A stretch of DNA of 5,053 bases from an uncultured Eisenbergiella sp. (GTDB lineage Bacteria; Bacillota; Clostridia; Lachnospirales; Lachnospiraceae), in assembly GCA_948960675.1 (NCBI GenBank), contig CARDPF010000233.1, positions 1 through 5,053 of the forward strand, written 5' to 3'. Below the pieces are notes generated by a model. The model did no database searches. It was not told the origin of the DNA and worked only from the letters and a program-made list of their open reading frames with translations. Both the position numbers and the translations under genes were made by a program. Below are positions 1-4,890 of the stretch, one piece after another. Every line of letters begins with the position of its first letter. The stretch's first letter is position 1.

Positions 1-38
1 ACCGTCCGCCCGGCAGGGGTATCCGGCCTGCAAAAGGA

Positions 39-97
39 TCCGCCTTCCCCGCCCGCCAGCACGCCCCCCAAGCCCATGGCTTAACTAAGCGACATTG
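39..97. repeat. Dispersed intergenic repeat, copy A
   Basis: This 59-base segment matches 2867-2926 at 51 of 60 aligned positions by hand count (8 substitutions, one single-base gap), in the same orientation. It begins TCCGCCTTCCCCGCC and ends TAACTAAGCGACATTG. A degraded tail CCGTTCATAGTAACG (113-127) matches the tail of the other copy at 12 of 15 bases, but here it is separated from the core by 15 bases (98-112) instead of 2. An imperfect hairpin can be drawn in the core (58-63 with 75-81, G78 bulged). Each copy lies just upstream of a promoter. Function is unknown: it could be a small non-autonomous mobile repeat or a structured intergenic RNA/DNA element. Confidence 0.75.
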
Positions 98-143
98 ATT
101 CACGGCCCAGAGCCGTTCATAGTAACGTGTAAATATAGAACCC

Positions 144-172
144 TTGCCGCCGGGGGGATTTTGTATTATACT
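144..172 (+). promoter_or_regulatory. Sigma-A-like promoter of the DUF362 gene
   Basis: A -35 box TTGCCG (144-149, 4 of 6 to consensus) and a -10 box TATACT (167-172, 5 of 6) are separated by exactly 17 bases. Transcription would start near 179, giving a leader of only about 15 bases that holds little more than the ribosome binding site. A six-base G run (152-157) lies inside the spacer. No operator-like palindrome is visible. Confidence 0.6.
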
Positions 173-182
173 GGTTGCGTAA

Positions 183-188
183 AGGAGG
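183..188 (+). promoter_or_regulatory. Ribosome binding site deciding the DUF362 start
   Basis: AGGAGG directly abuts an ATG at 189 and lies 6 bases before a second in-frame ATG at 195. A spacing of zero is not workable, so initiation is assigned to 195 and the upstream ATG is treated as chance. Confidence 0.8.
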
Positions 189-194
189 ATGATT

Positions 195-1301
195 ATGGCA
201 AAATCAAAGGTGTATTACACGAACATGCGCACTTCTTTTTCGGAAAACCTGCCCCAGAAGCTGGAGAGGCTCATCCGGACCGCCGGTATCGGCACGATTG
301 ACTTTGCAAACAAATATGCTGCCGTGAAAATCCATTTCGGGGAACCGGGTAATCTGGCTTTTTTGCGTCCCAACTATGCGGCGGCAGTGGTAAAAGTGAT
401 CAAGGATTTGGGCGGGAAGCCGTTTTTGACGGATTGCAACACGCTCTATGTGGGCGGGCGCAAGAATGCGCTGGATCATCTGGACGCCGCCTATACCAAC
501 GGTTTTTATCCCTATGCCACCGGCTGTCATGTCATCATTGGGGACGGCTTAAAAGGGACGGATGAAGCGCTGGTGCCGGTGGAAGGCGGGGAGTATGTGC
601 GGGAAGCCAAAATCGGGCGGGCCATCATGGACGCCGATGTATTTATCACCCTGAACCATTTCAAAGGCCATGAGGCTACGGGGTTTGGAGGCGCCTTAAA
701 GAACATTGGAATGGGATGTGGTTCCCGGGCGGGTAAGATGGAGATGCACAGCGCAGGAAAGCCTTATGTACAGACACAAAGCTGTGTGGGCTGTGGCCGC
801 TGCGCAAAAATCTGCGCCCACGACGCGCCGGTCATCCGGGACGGGAAGGCGTCCATCAATCACGACAAATGCGTGGGCTGCGGCCGCTGTATCGGTGTGT
901 GTCCCATGGATGCGGTCTGCGCGGCCAGCGATGAAAGCAACGATATCTTAAATTGCAAAATCGCCGAGTATAGCAAGGCGGTACTGGCAGGAAGGCCCCA
1001 TTTCCATATCAGCCTTGTGATCGACGTTTCGCCCAACTGTGACTGCCATGCGGAGAACGACATTCCGATTGTCCCGGACGTGGGAATGTTTGCTTCCTTC
1101 GACCCGGTAGCGTTGGATGTGGCCTGCGCGGACGCGGTGAACCGGCAGCCCGTGATCGCAGGCAGCCAGCTGGACCGGATGCCGCATGTACATCAGGATC
1201 ATTTTACCGATTCCGCACCCACCACCAATTGGAAATCCTGCATGGAACATGCCGAGAAGATCGGAATCGGCAGCAGGGAATATGAACTGATCGAAATTTG
1301 A
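195..1301 (+). CDS. DUF362 domain protein with two [4Fe-4S] ferredoxin clusters
   Basis: This 368-residue protein is predicted to be cytoplasmic, with no signal peptide or membrane segment. The DUF362 region covers about residues 5-185 and resumes about 265-360. It shows the family's recognisable VKIHFGE segment (45-50), a HFKGHEATGFGGALKNIGMG stretch (155-174) and GSRAGKMEMH (176-185). A bacterial two-cluster ferredoxin module is inserted at about 195-240. Its first cluster ligands are C197, C200, C203 and C207, and the second are C226, C229, C232 and C236. The second set is followed by the usual proline, but the first is followed by alanine. A further CDCH (282-285) may bind metal. Redox partner and substrate are not known for most of the family, so only an iron-sulfur electron-transfer or metal-related role can be proposed. 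It is followed by a folate riboswitch and folT, with no terminator seen between them. Confidence 0.9.
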   Translation: MAKSKVYYTNMRTSFSENLPQKLERLIRTAGIGTIDFANKYAAVKIHFGEPGNLAFLRPNYAAAVVKVIKDLGGKPFLTDCNTLYVGGRKNALDHLDAAYTNGFYPYATGCHVIIGDGLKGTDEALVPVEGGEYVREAKIGRAIMDADVFITLNHFKGHEATGFGGALKNIGMGCGSRAGKMEMHSAGKPYVQTQSCVGCGRCAKICAHDAPVIRDGKASINHDKCVGCGRCIGVCPMDAVCAASDESNDILNCKIAEYSKAVLAGRPHFHISLVIDVSPNCDCHAENDIPIVPDVGMFASFDPVALDVACADAVNRQPVIAGSQLDRMPHVHQDHFTDSAPTTNWKSCMEHAEKIGIGSREYELIEI

Positions 1302-1315
1302 AACCCAACGATAGG

Positions 1316-1422
1316 ATTGCAGAGTAGGCCCGTATGCGTTAAGTGCCCGCCGGACAGGGAGTTGCCGGTGGGACGAAAAGCGAAAAAACGCTTGCGGTAT
1401 ACGGGCCGCATCTCGCTGCAAT
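1316..1422 (+). ncRNA. Tetrahydrofolate (THF) riboswitch aptamer
   Basis: The conserved THF-I aptamer pattern is present in order: GAGTAG (1322-1327), GCGTTAAGTG (1336-1345), ACGAAAAGCG (1373-1382) and a GCGGT segment (1394-1398). Helices can be drawn by hand. P1 is ATTGCAG 1316-1322 with CTGCAAT 1416-1422. P2 is GGCCCGTAT 1327-1335 with ATACGGGCC 1399-1407. P3 is 1346-1353 with 1365-1372 and contains one G-U pair. P4 is AAGCG 1378-1382 with CGCTT 1389-1393, closed by six A. The family's loop-to-junction pseudoknot fits GGGA 1357-1360 with TCTC 1411-1414. The position directly upstream of a folate ECF transporter gene is the classic context of this riboswitch, which binds reduced folates and represses folate uptake. 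Confidence 0.93.
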
Positions 1423-1480
1423 GGAGGATAAGTTTGTCTTTTTATCTCCTTTTGCGGCGGATGTCTGGAAAAGGAGGTAA
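1418..1480 (+). promoter_or_regulatory. Riboswitch expression platform, translational switch
   Basis: Two mutually exclusive helices are visible. The sequestering hairpin pairs 1442-1453 with 1469-1480: 12 base pairs, one of them G-U, with a 15-base loop. It buries the folT ribosome binding site AAGGAGG (1471-1477). The competing helix pairs GCAA 1418-1421 with TTGC 1452-1455, GGAG 1423-1426 with CTCC 1446-1449, and ATAA 1428-1431 with TTAT 1442-1445, with G1427 bulged. It consumes both the 3' strand of aptamer helix P1 and the anti-ribosome-binding-site strand. Folate binding, which holds P1, should therefore allow sequestration (OFF), while ligand-free RNA frees the site (ON). Only four T follow the competing hairpin, so termination is less likely than translational control. 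Confidence 0.75.
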
Positions 1481-1486
1481 TTTTTT

Positions 1487-2074
1487 ATGAAAAAATGGAA
1501 AGCCTTATTTACAGATTCCGCCAGGGAGTGCAGGAATGTCCGCACGATTGCACTGTGCGGGCTTTTTGCGGCCCTCGCGTTCATTTTGGAATCTTTCTCC
1601 ATTCAGGTAACCAGTTACATCAAAATCGGGTTTTCCGGTGTGCCAAACGAGATGGTGGATTTTCTGTTTGGCCCTGTGACAGGCTGCTTTTTTTCGGCGG
1701 CAATGGATGTTTTTAAATGGATGGTGCATCCTACGGGCCCGTGGTTTTTTGGCTATACCCTAAACGCCTTTCTGGCCGGACTGGTATACGGGACGTTTCT
1801 GTATAAAAAGCCGGTACGGATATGGCGGATTGCGGCGGCCAAACTGGTGGTGGCGATGGCGGTGAATGTGGGGCTTGGGACTCTGTGGAATTCCATGCTG
1901 TACGGAAATGCATTTTGGGCGATTCTGCCTGCACGGTTTGTCAAAAACCTGGTCATGTGGCCCATCAATTCCCTGGTGCTGTATTTGATCTTAAAAGTAT
2001 TGGAAATGTCCGGGATATTGCGCATGCTGCGCGTTTTTACCCCGGTTAAGGAAAAAGGGGCGCAGAAAAGATAA
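1487..2074 (+). CDS. folT: Folate-family ECF transporter S component
   Basis: This 195-residue integral membrane protein is the substrate-specificity subunit of an energy-coupling factor transporter. It would capture folates and associate with a shared EcfT-EcfA-EcfA' module that is not in this window. A short basic N-terminus precedes about five to six hydrophobic segments, near residues 19-40, 56-75, 86-106, 114-135 and 152-172. Family-like signatures include IGFSGVPNEMVDFLFGPVTG (47-66), a HPTGPWFFGYTLNAFLAGL stretch (81-99) and PARFVKNLVMWPIN (148-161). The length is normal for an S component. The ATG at 1487 has AAGGAGG 9 bases upstream. The THF riboswitch directly in front supports folate rather than another vitamin as substrate and predicts repression when reduced folates are plentiful. 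The C-terminal tail is basic and cytoplasmic. Confidence 0.9.
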   Translation: MKKWKALFTDSARECRNVRTIALCGLFAALAFILESFSIQVTSYIKIGFSGVPNEMVDFLFGPVTGCFFSAAMDVFKWMVHPTGPWFFGYTLNAFLAGLVYGTFLYKKPVRIWRIAAAKLVVAMAVNVGLGTLWNSMLYGNAFWAILPARFVKNLVMWPINSLVLYLILKVLEMSGILRMLRVFTPVKEKGAQKR

Positions 2075-2077
2075 GTG

Positions 2078-2159
2078 CCGGAGCGTCACAAATTGCTGTG
2101 ATGGCAGAAGAGAATTCGCATGCGTGAATTCTCTTCGCCCCGTCGCGTAAACGCTCCGG
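2078..2159 (+). other. Highly structured intergenic element (multibranch fold)
   Basis: A 9-bp perfect outer inverted repeat, CCGGAGCGT (2078-2086) with ACGCTCCGG (2151-2159), encloses two further hairpins. The first is a small one, CACA 2087-2090 with TGTG 2097-2100, extendable to T2086-A2101. The second is a strong one, GAAGAGAATTC 2107-2117 with GAATTCTCTTC 2126-2136 around an 8-base loop. The second extends by GGC 2103-2105 with GCC 2137-2139, with A2106 bulged. There is no T run directly after the main hairpin, so it is not a standard terminator. The outer stem ends 3 bases before the ribosome binding site of the next gene. It may be an mRNA processing or stability structure, a leader regulator, or a small palindromic repeat. 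No flanking target duplication is visible. Confidence 0.6.
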
Positions 2160-2162
2160 AAT

Positions 2163-2166
2163 GGAG
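2163..2166 (+). promoter_or_regulatory. Ribosome binding site deciding the SGNH hydrolase start
   Basis: GGAG lies 6 bases before the ATG at 2173 and overlaps an in-frame ATG at 2161. The upstream ATG has no ribosome binding site of its own, only the GC-rich stem ending at 2159, so 2173 is preferred. Confidence 0.65.
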
Positions 2167-2172
2167 ATTTTT

Positions 2173-2808
2173 ATGGAAAGAGTGGAAAATTATAGGAGAC
2201 TGAACCGTTTTGTGAGAAAGGGACAGATTCTGTTTACCGGTTCCTCCCTGATGGAGCAGTTCCCCATCGGGGAACTGCGGTTTTGGGAAAATATCGAACC
2301 GGTGATTTATAACCGGGCTGTCGGCGGCTTTACCACGGATGATTTTTTGGAAAACATGGATGTCATGCTGCTGGACCCAAAGCCTTCGAAGGTTTTTATC
2401 AATATCGGCACGAACGATATCACGGACCGCAAAAGATGGCCTGATGGCTGGATGGGGCATCTTTTGGGAAATTATGAAAAAATTCTGCGCGCCGCCAGAA
2501 TGCAAATGCCTGCCTGTCAGGTGTACGTGATGGCGTATTACCCTTCCAACATGGAAGTGATCCGCAAAAGCCCCCAGGGCCTGCAGGCATTCGGCCTGCG
2601 CACCACTGCCAATATCCAACGGGCAAACCGGGAGGTGGAAAAGCTGGCAGGCGCCCTTGGGTGCCGTTACATTGACGTAAACCAAGGACTGGCCGATGAA
2701 AATGGGAATCTGCGGGAGGAATGGACCGTGGACGGGGTGCATATGATGCCGGAGGCGTACGCGCAGGTTTTGAAAAATATGAAGCCGTTTTTACAGGAAG
2801 GGCAATAA
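2173..2808 (+). CDS. SGNH/GDSL-family hydrolase (acylhydrolase or esterase)
   Basis: This 211-residue predicted cytoplasmic ester hydrolase has no signal peptide or membrane segment. All four SGNH blocks can be seen. Block I is FTGSSLME (21-28), with S25 as the likely nucleophile and serine in place of the usual aspartate of GDSL. Block II is NRAVGG (47-52), with a glycine of the oxyanion hole. Block III is INIGTNDI (76-83), with N81. Block V is DGVH (187-190), with D187 and H190 completing the triad. The length is typical for GDSL_2 single-domain enzymes such as bacterial acetylhydrolases. The substrate cannot be told from sequence; removal of acetyl or acyl groups from sugars or small lipids is plausible. 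It follows folT after about 100 bases of structured DNA with no clear separate promoter, so cotranscription is possible, although no functional link to folate is known. Confidence 0.88.
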   Translation: MERVENYRRLNRFVRKGQILFTGSSLMEQFPIGELRFWENIEPVIYNRAVGGFTTDDFLENMDVMLLDPKPSKVFINIGTNDITDRKRWPDGWMGHLLGNYEKILRAARMQMPACQVYVMAYYPSNMEVIRKSPQGLQAFGLRTTANIQRANREVEKLAGALGCRYIDVNQGLADENGNLREEWTVDGVHMMPEAYAQVLKNMKPFLQEGQ

Positions 2809-2866
2809 TCCGGCCGTTCCATTCCAAACTGCAAAAAAACGCGTAAAACTCTCTGCGCTCAAACAG

Positions 2867-2926
2867 TCCGCCTTCCCCGCCTACTGGCACGCCTCCCAAA
2901 GCCCGTGGCCTAACTAAGTGACATTG
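2867..2926. repeat. Dispersed intergenic repeat, copy B
   Basis: This is the second copy of the element at 39-97 (51 of 60 positions identical). Its tail CCGTGAATAGTGACG (2929-2943) follows the core after only 2 bases. An imperfect hairpin pairs GGCACG 2886-2891 with CGTGGCC 2904-2910, leaving one G bulged. The outermost pair is G2886-C2910 here but A58-T81 in copy A, a compensated change. Compared with copy A it has an extra stretch before the core (about 2838-2866). It lies between the SGNH hydrolase gene and the GntR promoter. Confidence 0.75.
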
Positions 2927-2952
2927 GGCCGTGAATAGTGACGAAATTCATA

Positions 2953-2981
2953 TTGACAAAAAGTATTATTTGTATTAATAT
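2953..2981 (+). promoter_or_regulatory. Consensus sigma-A promoter of the gntR operon
   Basis: A perfect -35 box TTGACA (2953-2958) and a -10 box TAATAT (2976-2981; 5 of 6 to consensus) are spaced by exactly 17 bases. Transcription would start near 2988, giving a leader of about 65 bases. The leader contains a short GC-rich hairpin, CCCGC 3024-3028 with GCGGG 3033-3037, upstream of the ribosome binding site. So strong a promoter beneath a palindrome suggests tight repression in the absence of inducer. Confidence 0.88.
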
Positions 2982-2996
2982 AAATAATACAAATAA
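2963..2996. promoter_or_regulatory. Probable GntR operator, two overlapping palindromes
   Basis: The first palindrome covers 2963-2990: GTATTATTT (2963-2971) mirrors AAATAATAC (2982-2990), and the centre is also symmetric apart from one mismatched pair (2972/2981). The second is an 11-base perfect inverted repeat, TTATTTGTATT (2966-2976) with AATACAAATAA (2986-2996), around a 9-base spacer. Both cover the promoter spacer, the -10 box and the transcription start. This is where a dimeric YtrA-type repressor encoded just downstream would block RNA polymerase. That the adjacent GntR protein binds here is inferred. Confidence 0.75.
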
Positions 2997-3042
2997 GCAA
3001 CGGGAAAAAAGTGTGTTTACATGCCCGCATAGGCGGGTGGAC

Positions 3043-3047
3043 GGGAG
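3043..3047 (+). promoter_or_regulatory. Ribosome binding site deciding the gntR start
   Basis: GGGAG lies 5 bases before the ATG at 3053. An in-frame GTG at 3011 would add 14 residues (MCLHARIGGWTGAA) that do not look like the family N-terminus, whereas MIITLDTASGVPIYVQ from 3053 does. Confidence 0.75.
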
Positions 3048-3052
3048 CAGCC

Positions 3053-3442
3053 ATGATTATTACATTGGATACGGCCAGCGGGGTTCCGATTTATGTACAG
3101 CTGCGCAACCAGATTGTGCTGGGGATTGGCCAGGGAAAATTAGAAGTGGGGGAGTCTTTGCCGACCGTGCGGCAGATGGCGCAGGATGTGGGCGTGAATG
3201 CGATGACCGTGAACAAAGCGTATGCCATTTTAAAGGCGGAAGGGTTTATCGAGATCGACCGCAGACATGGCGCTACGGTCTGCTTACGGAAAATGGGGGA
3301 GCAGGAACTCAAAAAGAAATGCGCAAGGGAACTGGAGCTTTTGGTGGCGGAGATGTCGTTAAAGGGTATGAAACGGGAAAGCTTTTTGGAACTGTGCAGG
3401 GAACTTTTTGACAGGCAGCAGGCGAGAACCGCACAAGAGTAG
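3053..3442 (+). CDS. GntR-family transcriptional regulator, YtrA subfamily
   Basis: This 129-residue DNA-binding protein is the usual short length of the YtrA subfamily. The winged helix-turn-helix domain spans about residues 10-78 and opens with VPIYVQLRNQI (11-21). The recognition region SLPTVRQMAQDVGVNAMTVN (35-54) is followed by KAYAILKAEGFIE (55-67) and the wing with RRHGATV (70-76). The remaining 50 residues are charged and helical (about 83-126), consistent with the short dimerisation tail of YtrA proteins; there is no large effector domain. It is the first gene of an operon whose promoter is overlaid with palindromes, so it most likely represses itself and the membrane protein gene starting 11 bases after its stop. 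In this subfamily the partners are often membrane transporters induced by envelope-active compounds. The inducer here is unknown. Confidence 0.93.
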   Translation: MIITLDTASGVPIYVQLRNQIVLGIGQGKLEVGESLPTVRQMAQDVGVNAMTVNKAYAILKAEGFIEIDRRHGATVCLRKMGEQELKKKCARELELLVAEMSLKGMKRESFLELCRELFDRQQARTAQE

Positions 3443-3453
3443 GGGAAGGAATC

Positions 3454-4890
3454 ATGGCAATTATTATCATTTTGGGATTTACCATGCTTTTTATGTGGGG
3501 AACCGTCGCGTTTTCCTACACAGGCGGGGCAGTCTGCAACGGGAAATATGTGCTGGGAATTACCCTTTTGGAACCCCACCGGAAAGAAGGGGAAGTGCGG
3601 GAAATCATGGAGATGTATGGGCGGCAAAAAAAGAGGATTGATTGGGTGGGGCTGGCGCTGATTTTGCCGGTTCTGATGCTCAACGGCTATCTTTCGGTGA
3701 CGGTTGCCCTTCTCATGATCTGGTTTTGCCTGCTGGCCAGCCTCCATCAGGAAAATGTGCGCCGCTGTGCCAAAAAGCTATATGCGGTTAAGCAAAAGAA
3801 GGGTTGGCTTACGGGCAATACCCACGTGGTGCGGATTGACACGGCGCTCAGCGCAAGACAGGAAAAAGGGGCCGTCAGTTTATGGTGGCTTTTACCGGCC
3901 CATTTGGCCGGGGGCGTGGGATGCGTTTGGGCGTGGCAGGCATCCGGCGGCAGCTTACTGTCCCAGATATTTGGCTGGGGGCCGGTGGGAATATTTGTGA
4001 AAGTGGAAATTTTATTCCTGCTGGTCAGTTTAGGCATCAGGAAAGCCCGTAGTCAGGTATATTGCAGCGATACGAACGCCAACCAAAAGATGGATAAGGC
4101 CGTGCGTTATGAGTGGAGTAGGTGCATAACGGTACATGCGTATGCAACAGCTGCCCTGACATGGTATATGGGGTGGCGTCTGCGGGATGCATCTGCGCAG
4201 GGAGCGGAACGTTATGTCTATGACGGGGAACGGATGCTGGCTCTTTTGGGACTGGTGCTTGTCATGGGCGGGAGCCTGTATCTTGTCTGTAGGACTTACC
4301 TGCGTGTGAAGAAGGTAAAGGAACAGGTTTTGTACAGCCTGTCCATGGCAGAAGAGGAAGTGTACGGGGATGACGACGAATATTGGCTAAACGGCTATCC
4401 GGCGGGCAAGCAGCCCTTTGGGGCAAAGGGGCTGCAGGAAAAGCGCATCGGCATTGGCTGGACGGCGAACAATTCCCTGCGGGCAAACACACTGGATAAG
4501 GCGGTTTATGCTTTCATAGCGGTTTCCATACTGGGAATCTGCCTGTTCTTGGCTCCCTTTGATTTTGCGAAGATTACGATGGAGTTGGACGGTGGCAGAT
4601 GCCGTATACAGGCTGCGTCCATGGGATACAGCTTTGCGCTGGAGGATGTGGAGACGGTGGAACTGGTGGATCAGCGGCCATCCATGTCAAAGAAAAGCGG
4701 ATATGATTCCAACCGCTTCTTTTTGGGGGATTTCAGGGTGTCGGGATATGGCGCCTGTAAGGTCTTTTGCTCCCTGCAAAACGATATGGCTGTCAAAGTG
4801 GAGACGAAGGATAAAATCATTTGGTTCAACAGCGAAAACCCGGACGAGACAAAAAGGTTTTATGAGAAATTGACGGCTTCCCGGTTTTAG
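3454..4890 (+). CDS. Polytopic membrane protein with DUF5808-like motif and C-terminal PH-like domain
   Basis: This 478-residue protein has about eight hydrophobic segments: near residues 2-22, 64-80, 81-97, 141-161, 175-195, 224-243, 261-280 and 349-368. Between the seventh and eighth lies an acidic-aromatic motif, DDDEYW (306-311), followed by KRIGIGWTANN (330-340). This is the pattern of the DUF5808 family, found in SdpI/DUF1648-type membrane proteins of Firmicutes. After the last segment a soluble region (about 372-478) resembles a bacterial PH domain and ends in TKDKIIWFNSENPDETKRFY (451-470). The start at 3454 follows a GGGGAAGGA purine tract (3442-3450). The gene is translationally close to gntR and is probably its regulatory target. 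Related proteins are associated with immunity or resistance to membrane-active peptides, but no function can be assigned. The family assignment is from recalled pattern, not a search. Confidence 0.82.
   Translation: MAIIIILGFTMLFMWGTVAFSYTGGAVCNGKYVLGITLLEPHRKEGEVREIMEMYGRQKKRIDWVGLALILPVLMLNGYLSVTVALLMIWFCLLASLHQENVRRCAKKLYAVKQKKGWLTGNTHVVRIDTALSARQEKGAVSLWWLLPAHLAGGVGCVWAWQASGGSLLSQIFGWGPVGIFVKVEILFLLVSLGIRKARSQVYCSDTNANQKMDKAVRYEWSRCITVHAYATAALTWYMGWRLRDASAQGAERYVYDGERMLALLGLVLVMGGSLYLVCRTYLRVKKVKEQVLYSLSMAEEEVYGDDDEYWLNGYPAGKQPFGAKGLQEKRIGIGWTANNSLRANTLDKAVYAFIAVSILGICLFLAPFDFAKITMELDGGRCRIQAASMGYSFALEDVETVELVDQRPSMSKKSGYDSNRFFLGDFRVSGYGACKVFCSLQNDMAVKVETKDKIIWFNSENPDETKRFYEKLTASRF

Noticed and set aside
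13..31. Small hairpin GCAGG/CCTGC at the left edge
   Set aside because: Five pairs with a nine-base loop and no T tract are not enough to call a terminator, and the upstream gene is outside the window.
1423..1453. Hairpin GGAG(G)ATAA/TTATCTCC followed by four T as a riboswitch terminator
   Set aside because: The stem is AU-rich and bulged and the T tract is too short. The overlap with an anti-ribosome-binding-site strand fits translational control better.
2086..2101. TCACA-N6-TGTGA resembling a CRP site
   Set aside because: The half-sites are in the opposite order to the CRP consensus (TGTGA-N6-TCACA), and it is better explained as the small hairpin of the structured element.
2420..2899. 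Minus-strand open frame of 159 codons opposite the SGNH gene and repeat copy B
   Set aside because: It starts inside the dispersed repeat, lies opposite a gene with all SGNH motifs intact, and shows no family pattern. It is a shadow of the kind repeats often produce.
2938..3411. Plus-strand open frame of 157 codons overlapping gntR
   Set aside because: Its start lies within the promoter and it reads the gntR region out of frame. The GntR frame has clear family motifs.
3091..3747. Long minus-strand open frame of 218 codons
   Set aside because: It lies opposite most of gntR and the start of the membrane protein gene, has no ribosome binding site context, and its residue composition looks like antisense translation.
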